A program made the translations under genes and the position numbers. DNA of 27,142 bases from Bacteroidota bacterium (GTDB lineage Bacteria > Bacteroidota > Bacteroidia > Chitinophagales > Chitinophagaceae): the NCBI GenBank assembly GCA_023422835.1, contig JAFAGI010000022.1, positions 1 to 27,142 on the forward strand, read 5' to 3'. Positions within the stretch are counted from its first letter, which is position 1; each line of letters opens with the position of its first letter. Under the pieces are notes generated by a model, which was not told where the DNA came from, made no database searches, and worked only from the letters and a program-made list of their open reading frames with translations. Shown one piece after another: positions 1 through 8,543 of the stretch.

Positions 1-424
1 GCTCTGCCATTACAGCACCGAACGCAAGACAAGGATAAACCGATCCGTTCAGATTCAGGTCCGTAACTTTCTCCCAGTCTTCTATTTTCATATCGAAAAT
101 TGTTTGTTCTTCGGTAAGCGTAGCACCAGGAATATTGCCGCCTGCACAGTTCACAAGTATATCAATGCGGCCCCATTTTTCTTTGATTTTTTCTGCAACG
201 TTTTTCAGGCTTTCCAAATTCAGCACATCGCCCGTAAGCCCCACAACATGCTCGTGAATGTTTTTTAATTCTTCTACTCTTTTATTCAGGTTTTCTTCCC
301 TGATGTCTATGGCTACTACTTTAGCACCGGCTTCCATAAGACTGCGTGAAATGCTTCCGCCAAGCACGCCGCCGGCACCGGTAATTACCGCTACCTGGCC
401 TGAAATGTCAAAATTATTTTGCAT
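1..424 (-). CDS. SDR-family oxidoreductase, probable D-mannonate oxidoreductase (partial, C-terminus beyond left edge)
   Basis: The first 141 residues are visible, starting at the ATG at 424-422. They show a classical short-chain dehydrogenase Rossmann fold: the TGAGGVLG nucleotide-binding motif (residues 15-22), a conserved Asp in GDV (D66), and the NCAGG motif (residues 92-96) after beta-4. The gene follows uxuA by only 11 bases on the same strand, so the two are almost certainly co-transcribed. In Bacteroidota an SDR next to UxuA commonly acts as fructuronate reductase/mannonate oxidoreductase, interconverting D-fructuronate and D-mannonate with NAD(H); that role is inferred from context. 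The active-site YxxxK lies outside the window. It is not the long-chain UxuB of E. coli, so no symbol is given. Cytoplasmic. Confidence 0.85.
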   Translation of the reverse strand, partial: MQNNFDISGQVAVITGAGGVLGGSISRSLMEAGAKVVAIDIREENLNKRVEELKNIHEHVVGLTGDVLNLESLKNVAEKIKEKWGRIDILVNCAGGNIPGATLTEEQTIFDMKIEDWEKVTDLNLNGSVYPCLAFGAVMAE

Positions 425-435
425 GTATTGTATAT

Positions 436-1635
436 TTATAAATTATCTTTTATTGCAGCTTGTATACCATCTATTTCTGCCAAACCTTTCAATCGGCCAA
501 TGAGCGGATATCCGGGATTTGCCTGTCTCGAAAAATCATCCAGCATTTTTAAGCCATGATCCGGACGAAAAGGCAACTCATCATCTTTCCTGCCTTCTTT
601 TCTTCTCCTCAATTGTTCCTGTAAAAATATTTTTACTACAGCAGGCATGTTAACCACTCCTTCAAGATGCGGCGACTCATAAAAACTTTTATCGTCAATT
701 TTCTTTATATTTCTTAAATGAATAAAATGAATCCTGTCTGCAAATTTCGAGGCTATCTTTTCCAAGTCATTATCTTCCCTTACAGAAAGAGAACCTGTGC
801 AATACGTCAGGCCGTTGGCAAGTGAGGTATTGCGAGAAAATATCCAGTCAAAATCTTCTTCGGTACCTGCAATTCTCGGTAATCCTAAAAGAGGGAATGG
901 CGGATCATCAGGATGGATACAAAGGCGAGCGCCATATTCTTCTGCTACCGGTATCACGTCATTCAAAAAAATCATTAGGTTGTTTCTCAGGTCCTCTTTG
1001 CTTACGTGATGGTATCTTTTTAAAAACTGAAGGAATATTTCTTTGTAGTTCTCTACATCTCCGACGCCGCTGTTTATAAACTTCTGAGTAACAACAATAA
1101 TATTGTGGGCCAATTCCCGCTTATCTTCTTCACTCATCATTTTATAGTGAGCATATGCCTGCTTTATTATTTTTTCCGGGTAGTCTTTTTCTGCATTGGC
1201 ACGCTTTAAAATGTACATGTCAAAGGCAGCAAATACTACGTATTCAAACAACATAGATTCGCATCCGTTATCATCTATAAATTGCAAATCAGTTCTTGCC
1301 CAATCCAGCACGGGCATAAAGTTGTAGCAAATCATATATATACCGCAGCTGCTTAAATTTTTAAGTGATACTTTATAATTTTCCAGGTGTTGCCTGCCTT
1401 GCGGTGTATTGAGTTTTATCTCTTCAGACACAGGCAGGCTTTCTACCACGCTCCATTCCATGCCATGCGCGTTGATCTCATTTTTTAAAGATTGTATTCT
1501 TTCTACAGGCCATATTTCCCCGGCAGGAATATCATACAATGAAGTAACAACACCTTGTACACCCATTTGCTTAAGATCACTTAACCTAACCTTATCGCCG
1601 TGGCCAAACCAACGCCAGGTTTTTAGAAGAGCCAT
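436..1635 (-). CDS. uxuA: Mannonate dehydratase UxuA
   Basis: A 399-residue protein beginning ALLKTWRWFGHGDKVRLSDL, the typical UxuA N-terminus. It also has the conserved CIHPDDPP segment, the YCTGS motif and the HLRN segment of this TIM-barrel metal-dependent family, and the length matches the family (about 390-400). It dehydrates D-mannonate to 2-keto-3-deoxygluconate in the cytoplasm, the step after fructuronate reduction in glucuronate catabolism. The start was set at the ATG at 1635-1633; a longer reading would need a TTG two codons upstream. It sits 125 bases downstream of the GH127 gene and 11 bases upstream of the SDR gene. Its position directly after an alpha-glucuronidase suggests that glucuronate released by the locus is consumed through this route. 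Confidence 0.97.
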   Translation of the reverse strand: MALLKTWRWFGHGDKVRLSDLKQMGVQGVVTSLYDIPAGEIWPVERIQSLKNEINAHGMEWSVVESLPVSEEIKLNTPQGRQHLENYKVSLKNLSSCGIYMICYNFMPVLDWARTDLQFIDDNGCESMLFEYVVFAAFDMYILKRANAEKDYPEKIIKQAYAHYKMMSEEDKRELAHNIIVVTQKFINSGVGDVENYKEIFLQFLKRYHHVSKEDLRNNLMIFLNDVIPVAEEYGARLCIHPDDPPFPLLGLPRIAGTEEDFDWIFSRNTSLANGLTYCTGSLSVREDNDLEKIASKFADRIHFIHLRNIKKIDDKSFYESPHLEGVVNMPAVVKIFLQEQLRRRKEGRKDDELPFRPDHGLKMLDDFSRQANPGYPLIGRLKGLAEIDGIQAAIKDNL

Positions 1636-1760
1636 ATTCAATTGTTTTAAACAATATCAAAATTACAGAATGAATTTTTCTATAACAGATACGATATTTG
1701 CAATTGCATGTATTTTCTTTGCAAATAATAAAAATAGCTCTTACTCTTCCGTAAGTCCGG

Positions 1761-3761
1761 TTAAAAACTTTTATAAGAGAACCAAACAGCCATCGGGTGA
1801 TCGCCGCGATTGTTCCAGGCATAGTAAGGTATTAATGTTAATGCACTGGTTTTACCTTCCACCCCGGCGGGAAGTGTGATGAATGGAATATTCTTCAATT
1901 CTCCGTCTTTAAAAAAATACGTTTGTGCCTTATCTGGAAATTGATTGACTATGAATTTTTGCGGTGACGCGGCATTATCTATCGCTTCTGCGCAATATAC
2001 CAGCGGGCCTTTCGTTATGGCTATCTTCCCAACATTCGCTTTTACATGGCTATCCGCGTGGTTAAAGCGTACCGGCATCGGCAGTTCCAACTCTATAACA
2101 TCACCTTTTTTCCATACACGTGAGAGCGTAATAAATCCATTTTCTTTCTTCGTTTCCATTACTACTCTGCCGTTCACACGAACCTTATATTTTGCATTAG
2201 TTTTATTTATATATTGATAAAGCTCTCCCGGCACAAACTGATTTGTAGCCCAGGTTGGTATGCGCATGTTTAATGAAAATTTTTGTGTATGATTTTCCGG
2301 ATAAACTTTAATAACTATTTTATTTCCGAACGGATATTTCGTTTGTTGTTCTAAAAAAACTTTTCCACTGCCAAGCTGGATAGTCGTAGTATTTCCTGCG
2401 TAAAGATTACAATAAAGCGTATTCTGTGAAAATGCGTACATCATACCGGATATCTGTGGAATCAATCTCGATAAATTTGTAGGACAACATGCGGTTCCAA
2501 ACCATTCTGAACGCCCACTTAAGCCGGCATTGAATTTAGTAACACCGTCAGACTCTAAAGGATTGACATAAAAAAATTTATTCCCTTCCAGATTCACTCC
2601 GGCAAGAACGTTATTGTAAAGCGATACTTCTGCAACATCTATAAATTTTGCATCGCCGGTCATCAAAAACATCCTGTAATTAAACAAGACATTTCCTACA
2701 GCCGCACAGGTTTCATTATAAGCTTCTTTATTGGGTAATTCATATTCTGCCCCAAAACCTTCAATGCCGTGCACCGCGCCCAGTCCGCCCGTAATATGCA
2801 TGCGCGTGTCTGTAATATTTTTCCAAATATTATTTAATGCCATAAGATAAGACGGATTGTTGGCAGCAGCACTGACATCTGCCATACCCGCATACAGATA
2901 AGCCGCCCTAACAGCATGGCCTGTGGGCTTCCGCTGATCTTTTACGGGGGCGTGCTGTTGCGAATATTCTGCGCTCATGACACCGGTACCTTCAGGTTTG
3001 TAAGTGACCCCGCGTATATCCAGAAATTTTTCTGCCATTTTCAGATAAAGTGTATTACTGGTAGCATAATAAAGTTTCACGAGCGCTAATTCAATTTCTT
3101 CATGACCCGGCGCCTGCATGACAGGTTTACCGTTGTTGTAATTTTTATCGCCAATAAAAAAAACTTTATTGATATGCTGTGCATTTTTCTCCGCCACATC
3201 CAGCCACTTCCTTTTACCGGTGGCATTGTAATAGGCAACAGCCGCTTCGTACATGTGCCCCATGTTGTACAATTCGTGGCTATGCAACACCCAGGAATAA
3301 GGTTTGTTGCCCATGCCGGCACCACCCCAATGCTCATGCTTTGACGATGAACCCGTAATGTGTGCATCGTACATATAGCCATCCGGCGCCTGAGACAATG
3401 CGATAATATCGATAAGTTTGTCCATTCGAGATTCAAGAGCCGTATCTCTATTATTCATTAATAAATAAGAGGCTCCTTCCATTACTTTGTAAAAATCTGA
3501 AACTATATATCTGTGGGGAAAGGGTAAACTGTCTTTAATACCTCTTAAAAAATTTCCTGTTTTAATGAGATTTTCAACAGCCGGACGGGTTTTTGCGAAT
3601 GCATGCGGCAATAGTACTGTTTGTTGTATTTGAATGCGCGGCTGCCAGAAAGAATCTGTCATTTGCACTTGGTAAAATGGTACCGGATTAATTGACTGTG
3701 CTGTAACAATCCCTACTATTAAAAAGAAGAAATAGAAGTTAAGTGTCAGTTTTAATTTCAT
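1761..3761 (-). CDS. GH127 family beta-L-arabinofuranosidase-like glycoside hydrolase
   Basis: A 666-residue protein with a Sec signal peptide (hydrophobic stretch, cleavage expected after VTA at about residue 21). The body matches the GH127/DUF1680 family: an (alpha/alpha)6 barrel followed by beta domains. The signature residues are present: E334 in IEGFGAEYELP, E350 and C352 in NETCA, and C425-C426 in TACCPTN. In the characterised enzyme HypBA1 the equivalent residues are the acid/base, the zinc ligands and the catalytic cysteine nucleophile, and the 16-residue spacing from the first to the second Glu is the same. The predicted reaction is release of beta-L-arabinofuranose (some relatives act on other sugars, so exact specificity is uncertain). 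Periplasmic or exported. It lies 71 bases after the GH67 gene in the same operon. No truncation seen. Confidence 0.9.
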   Translation of the reverse strand: MKLKLTLNFYFFFLIVGIVTAQSINPVPFYQVQMTDSFWQPRIQIQQTVLLPHAFAKTRPAVENLIKTGNFLRGIKDSLPFPHRYIVSDFYKVMEGASYLLMNNRDTALESRMDKLIDIIALSQAPDGYMYDAHITGSSSKHEHWGGAGMGNKPYSWVLHSHELYNMGHMYEAAVAYYNATGKRKWLDVAEKNAQHINKVFFIGDKNYNNGKPVMQAPGHEEIELALVKLYYATSNTLYLKMAEKFLDIRGVTYKPEGTGVMSAEYSQQHAPVKDQRKPTGHAVRAAYLYAGMADVSAAANNPSYLMALNNIWKNITDTRMHITGGLGAVHGIEGFGAEYELPNKEAYNETCAAVGNVLFNYRMFLMTGDAKFIDVAEVSLYNNVLAGVNLEGNKFFYVNPLESDGVTKFNAGLSGRSEWFGTACCPTNLSRLIPQISGMMYAFSQNTLYCNLYAGNTTTIQLGSGKVFLEQQTKYPFGNKIVIKVYPENHTQKFSLNMRIPTWATNQFVPGELYQYINKTNAKYKVRVNGRVVMETKKENGFITLSRVWKKGDVIELELPMPVRFNHADSHVKANVGKIAITKGPLVYCAEAIDNAASPQKFIVNQFPDKAQTYFFKDGELKNIPFITLPAGVEGKTSALTLIPYYAWNNRGDHPMAVWFSYKSF

Positions 3762-3832
3762 TCTTATTAAGATTTTAATAGAAATATTTTAATGAATCTT
3801 GTGGAAGAAGTTACATTTGTTTATATATTTTC

Positions 3833-5893
3833 TTATTCAGTATACAAATTTATAAAATCTTTAAAAGCTGTTTTAAATCTTATTGCGTCCTTTTTCTGCT
3901 GCTTCATTTTGTCCATTACCTCTTTAAATCTTTTATTATCAATATCTAATTTTATACTTTGCCACAAACATATTATCTCTTCTATATCTGTAATACTTTT
4001 TTCAAAGCCATTAAATAAATTGGTTTTAAGCGATTTACCATTTTTTAACGTATACTTCCAACTTACAAAATTAAAAAAAAGCAGGTATTCTTCCGGACAA
4101 GTTTGTATATTATTGAAAATGTTTTGATTGTAATTGTCATATTGATTTACATATCCGGAACCATTCTGAGATCTATCATAACCAATACCTTCTTTATTTA
4201 TTTTCCAATAAGTATTTGCCCTATCTGATAATGCAGGATGATAATGAGCTGAATTATCTGTTGTAACCACTAAACCGAAGGGCGTTTGTAGATTGGAGAA
4301 ACTCATCCAAGACTTATTCATGAATTGTTTTATTTTCAATAAAGACTCTGTATTATTAGTCCATGTTCTTTTTATCCATTCTTTTGTTATGTTATCAATA
4401 TCTTCATTAGGATTCCAGGCGAGCTTTCCAAATGCGTACCAGTTAGCTTGTGCAAAATGATGTCCTGTCCAGTTTAGATTATCACCCACATTGGATACAC
4501 CCACCATACCTTTTATTCTATTTTTATTATGGTTGATTAATTGATCAGAAATACGAGAAGAATAATTTTCAAATTCTAAAAATTTCTTCCACATAGGTGC
4601 CAAATAGACAAGATAGGTAGAATGACCCAGATATTCCTGGGTGATCTGTAGCTCAGCAAAAACATTGGTTTTTTCTAAAGCGCCGAAGAGGGGATGCGGC
4701 GGCTCGAGCGGCTGAAAATCAAGCGGGCCATTCTTTACCTGAAGGATGACATTCTGATCAAATTGACCATCCAGCGGTTGAAACTCTGCATACGATTGTT
4801 TGACACGATCGGGCTCCTTATTGTTGTGGGCATAGACAAACGCTCGCCAGATCAGGATACCGTCGTGTGGTTGCAGGATCCTTGCCAGCATGTTAGCCCC
4901 TTCCACATGGCTTCTTCCATAATCCTGCGGGCCAGGCATTCCTTCCGAATTGGCTTTTATCAGAAAACCTCCGAAATCTGGTAAAAGCCGGTAGATCTCA
5001 TCAACCTTTTGCTTCCACCACTGCTGCACTTGTTCATTGAGGGGATCGGCAGTAGCCAAATTACCAATACCACCTTGCTTCTTGATCACATCGGGTGTGG
5101 AAGAAGGCGGTAAAGGACTGGCATAATTGGCTGATAAAAATATCCGGATGTTATAGGGCCGGAGAACATCAGCAACTTTGGCTACTTTCTGTAAATAATC
5201 ATTCCGCAGAATGCGCGGATCTGCATTTACATTGTTCAACACCACTGCATTAATCCCAATAGATGCATTAGCGCGGGCGTAATCTTTTATCCGCTGCAGA
5301 TTGTCTTTAGTTAAGTCGTTCCATGTGAAAATAGATGCCCCGCTGTAACCTCTTTCTACGCTGCCGTCCAGGTTCTCCCAATGATTCAACATACGAAAAG
5401 TGATTTGTGGCTTTTCAGTAATATGGATATTGTGCAGGGGTTGCTGTGTCTGTATCAGTCGCAGCAGGTGAAAAGTGCCGTAGACAAGCCCTGAGTCGCC
5501 GGCTGATTTGATAAAAATGATCTTATTGTTTTTCTGCCGTATTGTTTTTATTGTATACCCTTCCTTTCCCAGATTTTTCAGGTGTTCACTGCCCGGCTGT
5601 TTTATAATCCGTAGATAGCTTCTATCTTTTTTAGACTGATGAATGGCAGGGGTTATTCCAAGCATCCCTGAAATACCTTTCTTAAGCTCTTCAGCTATTA
5701 CTCCGGCAGTTGATACATGTGAGCTGATGAAAATGTTTGATAATATCTCTTTGTGTTCCTGAATTTTTTTACCCGCAACAGGCGCATATCGGAGCCACAA
5801 CTTGTAGCCATTTTCATCAGGCAGTTTTGCAGAGACAATATTTACATTTATACAAATAATTAAGAATATAAACAGCGATTTATTTCCTTTCAT
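3833..5893 (-). CDS. aguA: GH67 alpha-glucuronidase
   Basis: A 686-residue protein with a signal peptide (cleavage near A22). The N-terminus DENGYKLWLRYAP and the sequence throughout match GH67 alpha-glucuronidases of usual length (about 690-720). By recalled alignment to Cellvibrio GlcA67A the catalytic acid is E317 (KANSEGMPGP) and the catalytic base pair is D392 (NGPLDFQP) and E420 (QITQEYLG). Family members remove (4-O-methyl)glucuronic acid from the non-reducing end of xylo-oligosaccharides, usually in the periplasm. It feeds the uxuA/SDR genes further down the operon. Base composition changes sharply near base 4680 (about residue 404): the C-terminal third of the gene is far more AT-rich than the catalytic part. 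A 224-base gap containing palindromic repeats separates it from the GH43 gene. Confidence 0.96.
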   Translation of the reverse strand: MKGNKSLFIFLIICINVNIVSAKLPDENGYKLWLRYAPVAGKKIQEHKEILSNIFISSHVSTAGVIAEELKKGISGMLGITPAIHQSKKDRSYLRIIKQPGSEHLKNLGKEGYTIKTIRQKNNKIIFIKSAGDSGLVYGTFHLLRLIQTQQPLHNIHITEKPQITFRMLNHWENLDGSVERGYSGASIFTWNDLTKDNLQRIKDYARANASIGINAVVLNNVNADPRILRNDYLQKVAKVADVLRPYNIRIFLSANYASPLPPSSTPDVIKKQGGIGNLATADPLNEQVQQWWKQKVDEIYRLLPDFGGFLIKANSEGMPGPQDYGRSHVEGANMLARILQPHDGILIWRAFVYAHNNKEPDRVKQSYAEFQPLDGQFDQNVILQVKNGPLDFQPLEPPHPLFGALEKTNVFAELQITQEYLGHSTYLVYLAPMWKKFLEFENYSSRISDQLINHNKNRIKGMVGVSNVGDNLNWTGHHFAQANWYAFGKLAWNPNEDIDNITKEWIKRTWTNNTESLLKIKQFMNKSWMSFSNLQTPFGLVVTTDNSAHYHPALSDRANTYWKINKEGIGYDRSQNGSGYVNQYDNYNQNIFNNIQTCPEEYLLFFNFVSWKYTLKNGKSLKTNLFNGFEKSITDIEEIICLWQSIKLDIDNKRFKEVMDKMKQQKKDAIRFKTAFKDFINLYTE

Positions 5894-5919
5894 TTTAGAA
5901 TAGAATGATGATTTATTTC

Positions 5920-5932
5920 GCTCCTATGGAGC
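5920..5932. repeat. Small palindrome, left member of an inverted pair
   Basis: GCTCC-TAT-GGAGC is a perfect 5-bp-arm hairpin just upstream of the GH67 start. Read on the minus strand it continues GGAGCGAAATAAATCATCATT, cut here to GGAGCGAAAT for comparison: this resembles the plus-strand context of the palindrome at 6092-6102 (GGAGCGCAAT). The two are therefore in opposite orientation at the two ends of the gap. From memory, CTCC-GGAG palindromes followed by GCGAAAT-like sequence are frequent intergenic repeats in Bacteroidota genomes; this was not checked. Confidence 0.5.
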
Positions 5933-6091
5933 AGGTTTTTACTATTATATTGGACAGCTGATCCTCAAGGAATATAAAATACTTAGTTCATAATTCTTTA
6001 AGTTTCTGAAAACATGATTCTACGATCACACCCTTTCATCAAAAATTCCTTTGGAACCAAATCTACTAGCATTTAAATTGTTGCTAATTCT

Positions 6092-6102
6092 CTCCTGCGG
6101 AG
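6092..6102. repeat. Small palindrome, right member of an inverted pair
   Basis: CTCC-TGC-GGAG hairpin lying 16 bases beyond the GH43 stop codon, followed on the plus strand by CGCAATCTCTTATCA. It is the inverted partner of the palindrome at 5920-5932. As a stem it could slow transcription or protect the 3' end of the upstream GH43 message, but it lacks a clear T-run, so it is not called a terminator. Confidence 0.45.
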
Positions 6103-6117
6103 CGCAATCTCTTATCA

Positions 6118-7215
6118 TTATTCGCCGGATGGGCGTTGAATTTTCTCCCCTATTTTCACTGGCACTCCAAAATCTGGAGACCCATCCGGCTTCCAATTGA
6201 TCTTCTGAATCCTTGTATTCCGATAATTTGTGCTCCCGCCATTTGGCAGGCTCCTGGCATGGTAAATAATCCAGTCTTCCTTACCATCGGGAGATTTGAA
6301 GAATCCATTATGTCCCGGACCAAAAGCGCCCCCTGCATCATTCCTGGTAAATACCGGCTCAGGGTATTTTTCCCAATCCGAACGTTTCATTGGATCACCT
6401 TCTTTTTTTAGCTTCATCAGTCCTAAACAATAATCATCTACCCAATAACCACTGCCTGAAAAAGTAAGGAAAACCTCATCATTTTTATTCTTAAGAATAG
6501 CCGGCCCTTCATTAATTGCACCACCATGTCTTTCCCAGCTGTACTGTGGTGCAGAAATTAAAACACGGTTACCTTCTATTGTCCACGGATTAATCATTTT
6601 AGCGATGTATAAATTCTGAACGGAAGTCTGTGTAGGAGATGACCAGCCGGACCAAATGATATACAGTTGACCGTTATGTTCCAGAATAGTACCGTCGATT
6701 GCCCAGTTATCTGTTGGGTCAGTTATTTTTCCTTTAAACACCCAATCACCACCCCGCTGAAGTACAGATGCTGAATATTCCAAGACATACATCCTGTGAT
6801 TACGGTTTTCACCATCATCAGCCGCTATATAAGCATACCATTTACCGTTCACCTTATGCAGTTCAGGGGCCCATAGTTCCTTTGAATATTCAGTATTTGC
6901 CGGAGGGCGCCACTTTGAATGAATGACTGCATTCGGCTCCTTAAGCGAATCTGAAATTTTATTTACAACATATACCTGCAATTCATTTCCTGCTGTGTAG
7001 GTGAAATAATATTTTCCGTTTTCAAAAACCACCCAGGGATCTGCACCACGCCCCCAGACAGGATTAGTGAATGTAGGGCTGGCAGCAGGCGGATCGGGGA
7101 CGGTAGTCTGCGGTGGATCAAGAATGGGTTTAACAGCACTGTCAGCACCTTTATTGCAACCTGTAAATACAATAAAAAAAGCAAGCAATAAGCTTATTGC
7201 ATATGTTCTTTTCAT
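6118..7215 (-). CDS. GH43 family glycoside hydrolase lipoprotein, probable alpha-L-arabinofuranosidase
   Basis: A 365-residue protein starting at the ATG at 7215 (MKRTYAIS); a longer reading from a TTG at 7245 would spoil the signal peptide. The lipobox FTGC puts the acylated Cys at residue 20. Then comes a Pro-rich linker and a five-bladed beta-propeller with the three GH43 carboxylates. In numbering from the TTG ten codons upstream they are D69 in RGADPWV (base), D184 in WAIDGTI (pKa modulator) and E246 in NEGP (acid). The family includes arabinofuranosidases and xylosidases; with neighbours of this locus, removal of arabinose side chains is the best guess, but the subfamily cannot be assigned by eye. 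It is probably anchored in the outer membrane. It sits 65 bases after the F5/8C lipoprotein gene. Confidence 0.88.
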   Translation of the reverse strand: MKRTYAISLLLAFFIVFTGCNKGADSAVKPILDPPQTTVPDPPAASPTFTNPVWGRGADPWVVFENGKYYFTYTAGNELQVYVVNKISDSLKEPNAVIHSKWRPPANTEYSKELWAPELHKVNGKWYAYIAADDGENRNHRMYVLEYSASVLQRGGDWVFKGKITDPTDNWAIDGTILEHNGQLYIIWSGWSSPTQTSVQNLYIAKMINPWTIEGNRVLISAPQYSWERHGGAINEGPAILKNKNDEVFLTFSGSGYWVDDYCLGLMKLKKEGDPMKRSDWEKYPEPVFTRNDAGGAFGPGHNGFFKSPDGKEDWIIYHARSLPNGGSTNYRNTRIQKINWKPDGSPDFGVPVKIGEKIQRPSGE

Positions 7216-7280
7216 AATAAATTTTTTAGAAATAATGGTTGGCAATTATTGGAATTGCCAACCAATAATATTCAAATATT

Positions 7281-8402
7281 TTATCTTGTAAATACACCTA
7301 TTTCAGCAAGAGCAATATTATTGCCTCCGTCATGTGCGTCTTTGGCTATCATTTTGAAATACCTAGCATCTGTAGATTCAGAAAATGATAAAAACTGTTT
7401 ATCTCCGTTATTTTGTAAAATATAATCTCCAAAGCTTTGCCAATTGCTACCATCGAGGCTTGTTAATAATTCTACTGTCTTTGCCCTTGCTGCGGCATCA
7501 CCGACACGCGTAATGATCACAAATCCTTCAACATTTTTCTGTACACTACCCATGTCTATCTGTAACCAGTGCGGGTACTTAACGGCAGGGGTACCGATAA
7601 AGTTTACCCAGAGAGTAGCGCTGTTATTATCAATGGTATTGGAAGGCGGCCTGTAGTTTGCACCGCTTCTGTTATCAAAACTTGAGGCAGTAGCTGTCCA
7701 TCCGTTTTTACTTAATTCAATAGGTTGACCTTTTACCCTTATCGAATCATAAGCAGTATAAAATGTATCTATAGACCATTTGTCGGGCTTAAAAAGTGAA
7801 CGATACTTCAACATGCCTCCCTTGAATGATTGCAAAAGTGTAGTAGTAGCGCTCTTAGGAACAAATACAACTTTCTGGTCGCCATAAAGCAATTCATTCC
7901 CAAGCAAGGATGTATCTGAAACGGGGCCCCAAGTCACTTCCAGGGTACTGTCATTCAGGAAAAGTGTTTTTTCTATAGGACGTGTAAGCAACAGCGATGC
8001 ATACTTATCCCCATAAGATGTGCCAAAGGCTTCTACCATTACAGACCTGTTACCCTCTAAATCATAAGTATAAATCTGGAAGGTGTAATTCCCCTCGCGT
8101 AGGTTTGGTACTGGTACCAAGATCGTATCGGCATTTCTGTCAATTGGCACTTCAAGAGAATCTGATTTTGCATTCCAATATATCTTGGCTTTCACAACGC
8201 TTGGGTCTGCTGATCTCAGCCATTGCAGGTAAACACGGTCCCTGCCTGAAAGCACTTTTACGGAATCTGCTTTACCAACATACTTTTTCTGGCCTCCTTC
8301 CAGAAATTGTTTGTACGTATCGTCCATTTTAGAACATCCTGCAATAAAACCGGATAAACATATCAGCAACCCTGATATAATATTTATCAAATTGCGTTGC
8401 AT
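7281..8402 (-). CDS. DUF4998 / F5/8-type C (discoidin) domain lipoprotein, probable surface glycan-binding protein
   Basis: A 373-residue protein if it starts at the ATG at 8402, which places a normal lipoprotein signal (GFIAGC, Cys 23) at the N-terminus; an in-frame ATG at 8522 would add 40 residues in front of the signal and is less likely. Residues about 28-224 look like DUF4998, two fibronectin-like beta units beginning with ADSVKVLSGRDRVYLQWL. Residues about 228-373 form an F5/8C (CBM32-like) fold: NGWTATASS, the IDNN/W segment, PHWLQIDMG and the ARYFKMIA strand. No catalytic motif is seen, so it is taken as a carbohydrate-binding surface lipoprotein. Its first 200 residues are paralogous to those of the next gene upstream (8544-10199), for example EGNYTFQIYTYD versus EGNYNLELFTYD. 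Confidence 0.85.
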   Translation of the reverse strand: MQRNLINIISGLLICLSGFIAGCSKMDDTYKQFLEGGQKKYVGKADSVKVLSGRDRVYLQWLRSADPSVVKAKIYWNAKSDSLEVPIDRNADTILVPVPNLREGNYTFQIYTYDLEGNRSVMVEAFGTSYGDKYASLLLTRPIEKTLFLNDSTLEVTWGPVSDTSLLGNELLYGDQKVVFVPKSATTTLLQSFKGGMLKYRSLFKPDKWSIDTFYTAYDSIRVKGQPIELSKNGWTATASSFDNRSGANYRPPSNTIDNNSATLWVNFIGTPAVKYPHWLQIDMGSVQKNVEGFVIITRVGDAAARAKTVELLTSLDGSNWQSFGDYILQNNGDKQFLSFSESTDARYFKMIAKDAHDGGNNIALAEIGVFTR

Positions 8403-8543
8403 CAATATATTTGCTTTGTTAACCATCTTGTGGCTGATGCTTTTGTTTCGAAATCTATTAGTAATTACGCTTATGTATGTTCGAATGTGGGTACTATTTA
8501 TTGTGCTTCGTTTCTTTTGCATAATTTTTTATTTTATAGATTG

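Noticed and set aside
1592..1879. Short ORFs on both strands in the uxuA-GH127 junction
   Set aside because: They overlap the ends of two well-supported genes in other frames and show no motif.
3845..3852. Minus-strand TAAATTTG as a promoter for the GH127 gene
   Set aside because: It lies within the very AT-rich 3' end of the GH67 coding sequence, has no -33 partner, and such matches are expected by chance there.
6058..6065. Minus-strand TAGATTTG as a promoter for the GH67 gene
   Set aside because: It matches TAnnTTTG, but no TTG lies at a suitable distance upstream and the leader would be about 165 bases; chance is likely in this AT-rich gap.
8403..8522. Forty extra N-terminal residues on the DUF4998/F5/8C lipoprotein from an ATG at 8522
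   Set aside because: They are polar and basic and would bury the lipoprotein signal, which is normal only from the ATG at 8402.
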